Shown: piece by piece, positions 1-7,012 of the stretch | Numbering within the stretch: position 1 is the stretch's first letter | Layout: each line of letters starts with the position of its first letter | Source of the DNA: Pseudomonadota bacterium | Lineage (GTDB): Bacteria > Myxococcota_A > UBA9160 > JADFDR01 | DNA length: 34,190 bases | NCBI GenBank assembly: GCA_003353845.1 | Contig: PIVT01000044.1 | Span: forward strand, 1 to 34,190 | Direction: 5' to 3' | The notes under the pieces: generated by a model | Database searches by the model: none | What the model was told of the DNA's origin: nothing | What the model saw: the letters and a program-made list of their open reading frames with translations, nothing else | Position numbers and translations under genes: made by a program

Positions 1-984
1 GGAGTGGGTTGAGAAAAGAGACATCCCTCGGGAGTGTGTGGATCCCCCGACGGGTAGTTTGTGAATCTCGGAGTCGACGACGAAGATCTCTTCGTGAAGC
101 CCCAGGGCATTATTTCCATTCTTGTTGTTGTAGTACGATGCTTTTTGATTGCCGAGGTATATACCAAAACGGAACCCTTCGACATTGAGGCGCAGAAAGA
201 GAATTTGCTTCGCGGTGCCTTCGTCCCCTATCGCAGTGCCGCCTCCCTGGCCTCGTAGATCCAAGTCCATGACGCGCCAATCTCTGATTGTGTTTTTGTT
301 CGCTACCTGAAAGGCGCCACTCCCTACATTCCAAACCGGTCTAGCGCCGGTACCATAGGCACCAATCAGCCCCGGACCATTGGAGTGGAGCTTAACGGAC
401 CCAGACGGAGACCATGTTTCCCCGCGGCGGAATAGAATTTGAGTGTTCGATGTGATGTATTTGTTGGCGATGGCACTGGCATCCGAGCCGGTTTCATGAA
501 TGGCGCTTGGATCGGGGCAACCCGACCAGTTTGAAGTTCGGGAAACACACACCGTGCGGAAGCCGGCTTTCACGGGGTCGGTCACGGTAACGACAGTCGA
601 GGTGGTACTCGACGCTCCAGCTCCATCGGTGACGGTTAGATTGACGACGTAGCTGCCAGGTTTTTCAAACACATGAGCCGCGATGGGTCCAATGGCATGA
701 TTTCTGCTGTTTCCCCGCCCCGAATATGGCCAACTCACATTTTCTTGGGCGGTATCACCGAAGCTCCAGGCATAGTTGAGGTGGATGAACGAATCAGTAC
801 TCGTGTTGGTATCCGTGGTAGTGGTTGCGTCAAAGTGGACGGCCAAGGGGGCTATGCCAGTGGTATGGCGGGCTTGAAGCCTGGCAGTAATGTTGTTCGC
901 ATTCGCGCTTTGGGCGCTAAAAGAGCCCATCAGGAAGAGTACGGCCGCGCTAAAAAAGAATTGGAAATACTTGTTACGATTCAT
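1..984 (-). CDS. Secreted PKD-domain protein, 3' end beyond window
   Basis: This open frame of 328 codons runs off the left edge without a stop, so the C-terminus is missing. The start is ATG at 984, with GAGGA about six bases upstream. Residues 1-29 form a signal peptide (short basic N-terminus, hydrophobic core, cleavage likely after SANA). Residues about 33-128 look like a PKD domain: an 'APLAVHFDA' strand, 'YAWSFGDT', then 'GSYVVNLTVTDGAG'. The remaining visible part (about 130-328) is rich in Gly, Asn and short strands ('GLIGAYGTGARP', 'NTIRDWRVMDLDLRGQGG'), which resembles a right-handed beta-helix of the pectate-lyase type; that is inference. It is probably an extracytoplasmic polysaccharide-binding or polysaccharide-cleaving protein of the EPS locus. 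It lies 205 bases downstream of the asparagine-synthetase-like gene on the same strand. No catalytic residues can be assigned from the fragment. Confidence 0.8.
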   Translation of the reverse strand, partial: MNRNKYFQFFFSAAVLFLMGSFSAQSANANNITARLQARHTTGIAPLAVHFDATTTTDTNTSTDSFIHLNYAWSFGDTAQENVSWPYSGRGNSRNHAIGPIAAHVFEKPGSYVVNLTVTDGAGASSTTSTVVTVTDPVKAGFRTVCVSRTSNWSGCPDPSAIHETGSDASAIANKYITSNTQILFRRGETWSPSGSVKLHSNGPGLIGAYGTGARPVWNVGSGAFQVANKNTIRDWRVMDLDLRGQGGGTAIGDEGTAKQILFLRLNVEGFRFGIYLGNQKASYYNNKNGNNALGLHEEIFVVDSEIHKLPVGGSTHSRGMSLFSTHS

Positions 985-1189
985 GTGATCCTCGCTTTGG
1001 AGCGTTCGCATTACTGTTCGAGCGGAAGGCTATCACCGTCCGACAAGAAGAATATCGGAACTCCCAAACCCCTTCGATGTGATAAGCCCCACAATTGGCA
1101 TAAAGATCCGTTAACTGGTTGTAAAACATCGAGAATACACGGAAGCCCGGCTTCGTGACTTCTTCCCGTTCTAGCCTCGTTGCAGCCGT

Positions 1190-3004
1190 TCAGCGGACTG
1201 ATTTACGCCAATTGGCAAAGGTCAATATACACCCGATGAGCCCGGAATGGTCACTGACTCCGTCTTGATGTTCTTGGACAATTTCCAGGAGCATTTGCCG
1301 ATCAAAAATATCGGCGATGACCTCGGACTCCTCTACCAGGACCTGGGCAACGAGTTCCCTCAGATCAGTACGATACCAGTTTGGATAATCGGTAGGGGAT
1401 TGATTGGCACTTCCGTATGCCGTTCCGAGCACACCGGAGACTTTGCGCAAAGCAAAATCGGCTACGCGTTTGCCGAAACGCAGGCTTTGCGGTGTGGACA
1501 AGGGCAACCCCCGAGCCGCATCAGGAATTCTAGCTAAGCTGGGAAAGTGCGTTGCCTGCATATGAATGTAGGCTCGTTGCTCTAGCAGGTATTTCAGAGG
1601 AACCCGCTGCAGGAAGTCGAGTAGGCCTGGCGCGTAAAAGGGTGCTCTGACCTCGACGCGGGGACGAAGCAGGTGAGGGCCCATTTGGATAAAACGTCGT
1701 TGTCGTTCTTCGAGGTCGAAGCGATGGCAGCCCACCCAGGGGGGGGAATGGCCGAGCCCGTCGAAGTGGCTCTGTAATGCCGCGTGGGATTCGTAATCAC
1801 TATTGGCCAGGAAGTCGGAGGTGAATAGCCGGGAGCGCCGGTCGGGGAGGTGCCAGCCAGTGGCGCGCTTGGCCACCAGCGCCTCCATGGCGATTTGGGG
1901 TTTTCGGGTCAGGGCCATTTTCCAGGCAAGGTGTCCCCCGGTGAAAGCGTCACCACCGAGTCCATCGAGAACGACCTCGGAATCTGTACCCAGGGAATCC
2001 AACAAGCTGGTGATGTGGTAGTGGTTGCAGCTCATCATGCCACCCGTCACATGAACGCCGTAGTCCAGCCATTTTAAAAGGTAGGAGCCATCGACATCGA
2101 TGGTCTGATGCGGAATACCTGTTTGCCTGGCGAGTTCTTTGGCGTAATGAACATCGGGACACTGATCGGAGTTGCCAAAGGTGTAGCTGGCGATGGGTTT
2201 CCCTGTTTCGAGCAGGGCTCCCAATAAGGCCCTGGAATCCAACCCCCCGGAAAGAGGAAGTGTCACCTTGCTGTTGTGCTTTGTGTTCTCCTGCACCGAT
2301 GCCCTTAGTTCCTCGGCCATCTTATCGGCGACATCGTCGAGAGAGAGCGTTGAATCGGGTTCGTAGCGAAAAGGTTGATGGTGTTGCTTAAGGTGTAGGC
2401 CATGAGGGTCGAAGGAAAGCACGGCGCCAGGCGGAAGACAGCGAACTTGCCGCGCAAAAGTTCGGTCGCCGAGGACTTGCTCAAAACTGATGAAATCCAA
2501 AAGGGCATCCGAGTCGATGTCCCAATGGAAAAAGTGAGCGGCGAGAAGGGGCGAAAATTTTGTAGAGAAGATGAGGCGCTGCGAATCCGAAAAATAGTAA
2601 ACGGGGTGGTGCCCATAGGGATCTGAAAACAACAGGCACTGTTGCCCATCAGATTTGATCAGGCAGCCGGCTGAGGGAGCTTTGATACCGGATGGATCCT
2701 GAGGGAGAGATTCAGATGCCGCTGAGTGGCTCGCCTGGGAAGTCGACGTGGAAGTGTGTCGTGCGGCTTCTCCGATCCATGCCGAAGCTTGCTGCAACTC
2801 CCCGCCGGCAGGGGTGCAGGTCGGAGTGCAATAAGCAAGGTCTCTGGAATGGGCGGGTAAGACGCCGAGCCTGGCATTGGGTAGAGAGACAATGCTGGCG
2901 CGGGTGGCAAGCGGGGCTTCGAGTCTAGCTTGCAGGTTGTCGAAACCCGAAATGTTGTCAGGTGACAAGCCCTTGGGTTGGAAGATGCCGAACAAGTCAG
3001 GCAT
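1190..3004 (-). CDS. Asparagine synthetase-like amidoligase lacking N-terminal Cys
   Basis: The 604-residue product has the AsnB layout. The C-terminal synthetase domain has the ATP pyrophosphatase loop SGGLDSR at 252-258, followed by 'SYTFGNSDQCPDVHYAKELA' and 'LDGLGGDAFTGG'. The N-terminal domain keeps traces of the Ntn glutaminase fold ('FSDPYGHHPVYYF', about 127-138). It begins MPDLFGIF instead of MCGI, so the cysteine nucleophile at position 2 is absent, and no HRGPD-like segment is seen. A Ser/Thr-rich stretch (about 83-100) interrupts the domain. Such proteins, like beta-lactam synthetase, cannot hydrolyse glutamine by the usual route; they may use ammonia or an amine, or form another adenylate-dependent amide. 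Its location suggests it modifies a sugar or lipid of the EPS. A run of eight C (plus-strand G, 1739-1746) lies inside the coding sequence. The start is ATG with GGAA about nine bases upstream. The function is confident only at superfamily level. Confidence 0.85.
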   Translation of the reverse strand: MPDLFGIFQPKGLSPDNISGFDNLQARLEAPLATRASIVSLPNARLGVLPAHSRDLAYCTPTCTPAGGELQQASAWIGEAARHTSTSTSQASHSAASESLPQDPSGIKAPSAGCLIKSDGQQCLLFSDPYGHHPVYYFSDSQRLIFSTKFSPLLAAHFFHWDIDSDALLDFISFEQVLGDRTFARQVRCLPPGAVLSFDPHGLHLKQHHQPFRYEPDSTLSLDDVADKMAEELRASVQENTKHNSKVTLPLSGGLDSRALLGALLETGKPIASYTFGNSDQCPDVHYAKELARQTGIPHQTIDVDGSYLLKWLDYGVHVTGGMMSCNHYHITSLLDSLGTDSEVVLDGLGGDAFTGGHLAWKMALTRKPQIAMEALVAKRATGWHLPDRRSRLFTSDFLANSDYESHAALQSHFDGLGHSPPWVGCHRFDLEERQRRFIQMGPHLLRPRVEVRAPFYAPGLLDFLQRVPLKYLLEQRAYIHMQATHFPSLARIPDAARGLPLSTPQSLRFGKRVADFALRKVSGVLGTAYGSANQSPTDYPNWYRTDLRELVAQVLVEESEVIADIFDRQMLLEIVQEHQDGVSDHSGLIGCILTFANWRKSVR

Positions 3005-3115
3005 TCAGGGTTCCGCGCAGGCGATGAATCATGTAATTAAAACCCTCTCAGAGATGCTGCCCCAAAGGTACCCTAAGGCCTTCGGCCCGTCAGTAAGCGG
3101 GGCGGCGTTATGTCA

Positions 3116-3139
3116 AGCTGGCGAATTGAAACGCCAACT
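3116..3139. promoter_or_regulatory. Dyad in divergent intergenic region, possible operator
   Basis: AGCTGGCG and CGCCAACT form an inverted repeat with eight-base arms, one mismatch and an eight-base spacer. It lies between the divergent asparagine-synthetase-like gene (start 3004, minus) and the phosphotransferase (start 3271, plus). The spacer contains TTGAAA, which could serve as a -35 element. An operator role is inference from position and symmetry only. The rest of 3005-3270 shows no further clear signal. Confidence 0.3.
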
Positions 3140-3270
3140 GGAGAGCAACGGTATTTTTTTCAAAAAGCAGGGGGGTGTACCGGGATTTGTCTGCCTCGCT
3201 ACCCTACTGAAGAGGACAAGAAAGGGAGCCCCTGAATGAGATGGCAGCGCGTGCAGAAGGGAATGGTTTG

Positions 3271-4356
3271 ATGGGGTTGCGGAAGTGGTTTCGCGAACTG
3301 CGATCGAAGTATCGACGTGGGAAATTGGGCGTGCCCGAGGGTGTTTCCGAAAAATTGCTTAAGGAGTTATGCCTCGAAAGGTTGGGAAGCCCCTTGGCTG
3401 AGGTACGGCACAGGCACTTGTCGGCGTGGAAAGCCTCGGGTTCATACCAATTGAAGATGCTCGCGCAGAATAAACAGAGGCTGACATTGATCGCAAAAGA
3501 GGCGCGATATACTCCCGATGAGATTCCTGCTTTAGTGGGACTTGGGATTCGCCCCGGTGCACCTGAGTTTGCCGTTCTTGGAGAGGCTGGACGCCATGGC
3601 AGCGAGCTACTGCCAGGAGTCTTCCATTGTGTCGAAGTCGCCGCCAATGAGCACTACAGCTATATCATGGAAGACCTGTCTGATGGGTATCGGATGGCGG
3701 ATGACGAGGGCGACGTGGTCTTTTTGGCGGGTCAACTCCCGCGGCTGCATGCCGGTTTGCCAGCGTTGTTTTCTCAGGTGGAAGGCCGTGGCCTGATTCA
3801 ATACGACGACGATTTTTCCAATGGACTCTCGGAATATGCCGCGAAGCAGTTGTCGAACTATGTAACTCGTTTCCCCAGCCCTTACGTCGATAGCCTTCGC
3901 TCTGTATTGCCTGAACTATCGAGCCTACGCATGAAGATTATGAATCAGAGGCAGGACTTCGGAGCACTCAAGCCGATTCACGGAGATTTCAATTCCTCCA
4001 ATGCAATGATTCACAAGGCGACGGGGAACGGGATAAAGTTGATTGATTGGGAATGGGCTGGATATGGTTTGCCCCATGCCGATCTGGCTTCCCTGCTAAA
4101 GAGCGCAAGCACTGACGTGCAACAGAAAGCCCTGAACGCTTACATCCAAGCGGAACCGCGCTGTTCAACTGCGGAACATCACCTCTTGTACCATTGGGCC
4201 CAATTGGAGCGCGCTGTCTTGGACGCTTCCTTCCTGAGTGTTCAGCGCTGCCAGGCAGAGCACGATACTCATTTAAACCTGGGCTGGTGCGTTGAAAATT
4301 CATCCGACGTTGCATCAACTTGCTATGAATGGATTCAGCGCGAGATTGGGGACTAG
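3271..4356 (+). CDS. APH/choline-kinase-family phosphotransferase
   Basis: This 361-residue protein belongs to the aminoglycoside/choline kinase-like fold. The catalytic loop is HGDFNSSN (H237, D239 as catalytic base, N244). The metal-binding segment is 'LIDWEWAGYG' with D259, followed by 'LPHADLASLL', as in the family. The N-terminal nucleotide-binding lobe is less clear, but 'YSYIMEDLSD' fits the hinge. The substrate cannot be read from sequence. In an EPS locus it may phosphorylate a sugar, an alcohol or a lipid head group; resistance to a drug is not indicated. The start at 3271 is preferred because AAGGGA lies seven bases upstream. An in-frame ATG at 3241 would add ten residues but has poorer spacing. 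It is convergent with the malectin-domain gene, with about 40 bases between the two stops. Confidence 0.8.
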   Translation: MGLRKWFRELRSKYRRGKLGVPEGVSEKLLKELCLERLGSPLAEVRHRHLSAWKASGSYQLKMLAQNKQRLTLIAKEARYTPDEIPALVGLGIRPGAPEFAVLGEAGRHGSELLPGVFHCVEVAANEHYSYIMEDLSDGYRMADDEGDVVFLAGQLPRLHAGLPALFSQVEGRGLIQYDDDFSNGLSEYAAKQLSNYVTRFPSPYVDSLRSVLPELSSLRMKIMNQRQDFGALKPIHGDFNSSNAMIHKATGNGIKLIDWEWAGYGLPHADLASLLKSASTDVQQKALNAYIQAEPRCSTAEHHLLYHWAQLERAVLDASFLSVQRCQAEHDTHLNLGWCVENSSDVASTCYEWIQREIGD

Positions 4357-4395
4357 TCCTTTCGCGCTTCGTCCATCACTCTTCGCTAGCCCGGA

Positions 4396-5406
4396 CTAGG
4401 GGAAGATAATTGTCGGCTGGCCCGGCGGATCCAAGCTCGGGTCCGGGTCCTCAGGCGCGATCTCAGAGCCGATCACTTCAATACCAGAAATGACGGTACC
4501 CGATTTGTTTTGAAGAATGTCGAGGTTGAGCGTCCCGTCATTCACCTGCACCAAGACTTCTTCGACGACCGCGGTGTTGAGAGCCCCTGCGCTACGGAAA
4601 ATGTCGTAATTCGAGAGAACGACAGTGCCTTCTGCTCGCACATCCGTGAGGCGAGCCCCTGAGTAATTGTAGGCTGTATGCATCTCGACGAAGTGCAGTC
4701 GCAAGCGATAGTCACCGTTTTGAATGGGAAGCGCATAACTGAAACCCGTTTGTCTGCTTGTGCTCCAACGCTGGGTTTGATAGAGCGAATCGTCAGGGGT
4801 ACGGGAAATGTTCACGCTTTTTTCTGTCGCGATGCCGGTATTCGCGTAAGGCGCATCCGCTTTCCAAGGGTTGCCCGCGGCGTCGACGTAGTCGTCACCG
4901 CCTGCATTGAGTCGGTAGCTTGCGGCCGAGGTCCCGCCACCTGGTGGGGGTGGTGAGGTGCCTCCGCCATCGTCTGGCGGTGGCTCTGTTCCAGGATCCG
5001 AGCCACTGCTAGGGATGGAAGGATCATTGGGGGCGCTGTCGCTGGCATTGGGATAGCCGTCAGCGTCGTCATCGTTGAACCTGCGCGAATTGGACAGTGT
5101 GCTCTCACCAGCTTCATTGAAGGCACTAATGGCGACGACCTGAATTTCTAGATCGTCCACCTGGTAAGAGGGAAGAAACCATCCGTTGCTATTGAGCCCG
5201 AGGCTGCTGCCTTCGATCTGGACTTCGCGGTCCAGTGCAAAATTGCCGCTCTGCGTCCGCTTGTAAATTCGAAAGCCGACAATGCTTTCATCGCCAGCGT
5301 CGTCCCAGCTCAAGGTTTCCAGGCGGGCGCTCGCTTGATTGGCGAGGCCCAGCAGCAAAAATAGGCTGCAAACTAAAGCCGTGAAGAATTGTCCATGGTA
5401 TTTCAT
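4396..5406 (-). CDS. Secreted FnIII/malectin-domain protein
   Basis: This is a 336-residue exported protein. Residues 1-27 form a signal peptide ending in ASA. Residues about 28-108 resemble a fibronectin type III domain ('LSWDDAGDESIVGFRIYKR'). A short Asp-rich segment ('NDDDADGYPN', about 111-120) resembles a calcium-binding thrombospondin type 3 repeat. A Pro/Gly linker (about 130-158) leads to a malectin-type carbohydrate-binding domain (about 162-315: 'YRLNAGG', 'NGDYRLRLHFVE', 'VLSNYDIFRSAGA', 'SGIEVIG'). Malectin domains bind glucosides, so a role in holding or organising the EPS outside the cell is likely by inference. There is no PEP-CTERM or other sorting tail; the C-terminus is a short Pro-rich end. 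The start is ATG with AGGGTGA about six bases upstream. It follows epsI on the same strand after 130 bases and probably has its own promoter. Confidence 0.85.
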   Translation of the reverse strand: MKYHGQFFTALVCSLFLLLGLANQASARLETLSWDDAGDESIVGFRIYKRTQSGNFALDREVQIEGSSLGLNSNGWFLPSYQVDDLEIQVVAISAFNEAGESTLSNSRRFNDDDADGYPNASDSAPNDPSIPSSGSDPGTEPPPDDGGGTSPPPPGGGTSAASYRLNAGGDDYVDAAGNPWKADAPYANTGIATEKSVNISRTPDDSLYQTQRWSTSRQTGFSYALPIQNGDYRLRLHFVEMHTAYNYSGARLTDVRAEGTVVLSNYDIFRSAGALNTAVVEEVLVQVNDGTLNLDILQNKSGTVISGIEVIGSEIAPEDPDPSLDPPGQPTIIFP

Positions 5407-5512
5407 GTGGTCACCCTGTGCTTCTCATCTGTCGTCTAATCTAATCGATTCCGCGGGTTAGGGGGATTGTTTCCTACTCCGTCGCCGCTTGCCAATGTAT
5501 ATATCGGTTACT

Positions 5513-5521
5513 GGGGGGGGG
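5513..5521. repeat. Run of nine G upstream of malectin-domain gene
   Basis: Nine consecutive G (C on the minus strand) lie in the 130-base gap between epsI and the malectin-domain gene, about 107 bases upstream of the latter's start codon. Homopolymer tracts near promoters can change length by slippage and alter expression. A run of this length is not very rare by chance at this GC content, so the functional reading is weak. Confidence 0.5.
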
Positions 5522-5536
5522 ACACCGTGACAGAGA

Positions 5537-6181
5537 TCACTCGGCAGTTTTCTCGACGGGCCAGCGGGTCTCAAGCTCTTTATTGAGCTGTTCCGCGAAA
5601 TAGAGCAAGCGACTTCGTGCATCCACCTCCTGTCCAGAGAGGAGCGGGGTGCTCAGGCGGACAAGCGATCCGTCGGCTCGGCCCGTTTCTACCCGATTGA
5701 GCACATGATCCCAAGCAATATGGCTAGAACTCAGGGTGGTGTTTCCCCGGGATGAACGGAACCAGAAAAGCACGAGTCGACGCTCGCTTGCCTTCTCTAC
5801 GACATATTCCGTCGCTTGATACTCGCCCAGATCACGTGGGGTAGAGGTTTCAATGTTCCAGCCGTGAGCTTCGTAACACACTTTAGGCCGGTGCTCAGGC
5901 TTTCCCCCGCGCTCTGTTCCGTAGTATCCAAGGTAAAGCCAGACCGGTTTCCCCAAATTGTTGTTGTAGGTTCGCTGAATATTGAAATCGGCGCGCAACA
6001 TGGACTCAATGTTCTCAGGCATGGGAAGGTCCGACGATTCCCAGCCCCCGATTTGCTCAGAAAGGTTGGTTAAAGCTGAGGTGTCGAAAACCAGGCGGGG
6101 ACGAATCTGCGAGGACCAGGCCAGGGCACCTACCGCCAGAAAAATCAGAAAGAGCAAAGCACTACTCGTGCGCTCGGACAT
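5537..6181 (-). CDS. epsI: EpsI-family exosortase-associated protein
   Basis: The 214-residue protein matches the EpsI family (the C-terminal or partner domain of EPS-locus exosortases). It has one N-terminal membrane anchor (about 8-23), then a periplasmic domain. Family hallmarks are visible: 'LGYYGTE', 'EHRPKVCYEAHGW' with Cys102 and Trp108, 'RRLVLFWFRSSRG', and the terminal 'DGSLVRLSTPL'. EpsI is known from exosortase-linked EPS clusters, sometimes fused to the exosortase; here it is separate. ATG at 6181 is chosen because AAAAGGAG lies at good spacing upstream; the frame extends 30 codons further without a comparable site. The start lies 20 bases inside the end of the exosortase-like gene, which implies translational coupling. 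It is the last gene of the ATPase-kinase-wzz-xrt-epsI operon. Confidence 0.88.
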   Translation of the reverse strand: MSERTSSALLFLIFLAVGALAWSSQIRPRLVFDTSALTNLSEQIGGWESSDLPMPENIESMLRADFNIQRTYNNNLGKPVWLYLGYYGTERGGKPEHRPKVCYEAHGWNIETSTPRDLGEYQATEYVVEKASERRLVLFWFRSSRGNTTLSSSHIAWDHVLNRVETGRADGSLVRLSTPLLSGQEVDARSRLLYFAEQLNKELETRWPVEKTAE

Positions 6182-6995
6182 TGCCTGCTCCTTTTTCCCG
6201 CCCTCGCACGATGAAAACCAAGGACAATCCTGCCACGCTGAACCACAGACCGTGGTCCAGCCAGACCCCACAAAGGGTTGTGGAACCGGCCAGGGTCAAA
6301 CTGCAAGCGATGAACAACGCGCCCAGCTGAATGGGGATGGCCCAGGCCCCCCAAAGCAGCATCTTCAACACGAGGGAAGGGAAGGCCGTTGGCTTCGAAT
6401 GCTTCTGTAATTCGCGCAGCCCTGCGAACCAGCCCAATCCAGTCAGCAGTACGAGTAAACTCAAGCCATTTTGTCCGGCACTGAGGCTTAAGCTTCCCGC
6501 CGCTGTCTGATAGCTGCAATCCACTGTCGTTGCATTGGGGGCGATCAGCTTTAATGGGAGACTGGCCAAGCTTAGAAAAACGCTGTTCAAGAAGGGTGCT
6601 GCCAATTTTAAAAGGGCGCTGGGAAGGGGAATCATCCAGAGCGCTAGCAGCGAGACGGGGAAGGAGGGGCGTCCGAGAATAAGGGCCAGTCCAATGACGG
6701 CAATGGGGATCCCCGGGCGTGCGAAGCGAATCAGTTCACTGCCCGCCAGGCTGGGCAAGAGAGTCAAGCACAAGCCCGAAAGGGTGAGCAGATAACCGAG
6801 TCCCGGCTGGGGTCGGGCAGCTTGCTCTTCAAGAGCCAGGGCCAATAACAGAAATGGAAAGAGCAAACTGTAATGGGCCCAAGGGGAAACAAGATGATAT
6901 TTCGCGAGGGCAACCAAGCTGGGGGACAGGGCTCCCAAGAGAGCGAGCCAAAGCAGTTTGGTTTGGAACTCTGTTTTCCCCTTGATCGCTTGCAT
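6162..6995 (-). CDS. Exosortase-like membrane protein without catalytic Cys and Arg
   Basis: The 277-residue protein has about seven or eight hydrophobic helices and the order of segments seen in exosortases. These are an early 'SPWAHYSLLFPFLLLALALE', a central 'WMIPLP' followed by a helix, then the segment that normally carries the catalytic cysteine (ACSG), the NxxR segment, and the late histidine. Here the ACSG position reads AGQNGLSLL (Gln175), the NxxR position reads GALFI (Phe228), and the histidine is kept in 'LDHGLWF' (His248). Other cysteines exist (C160, C231, C242) but do not fall at the expected place. The EpsI gene overlaps its 3' end by 20 bases and the Wzz gene ends 17 bases upstream, so the locus context supports the family. 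It is predicted to lack normal transpeptidase-like sorting activity. The start is ATG at 6995 with a weak GCGAGA site; a TTG five codons upstream is also possible. Confidence 0.75.
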   Translation of the reverse strand: MQAIKGKTEFQTKLLWLALLGALSPSLVALAKYHLVSPWAHYSLLFPFLLLALALEEQAARPQPGLGYLLTLSGLCLTLLPSLAGSELIRFARPGIPIAVIGLALILGRPSFPVSLLALWMIPLPSALLKLAAPFLNSVFLSLASLPLKLIAPNATTVDCSYQTAAGSLSLSAGQNGLSLLVLLTGLGWFAGLRELQKHSKPTAFPSLVLKMLLWGAWAIPIQLGALFIACSLTLAGSTTLCGVWLDHGLWFSVAGLSLVFIVRGREKGAGNVRAHE

Positions 6996-7012
6996 GTGAG
7001 ATTCTCGCAAAG

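Noticed and set aside
673-1158. 161-codon plus-strand frame near the left edge
   Set aside because: It overlaps the PKD-domain gene, whose minus-strand frame has a signal peptide and domain.
3236-3271. 11-codon leader frame with well-placed GGGAG, ending in TGATG at the phosphotransferase start
   Set aside because: The peptide shows no attenuator features and the arrangement could arise by chance.
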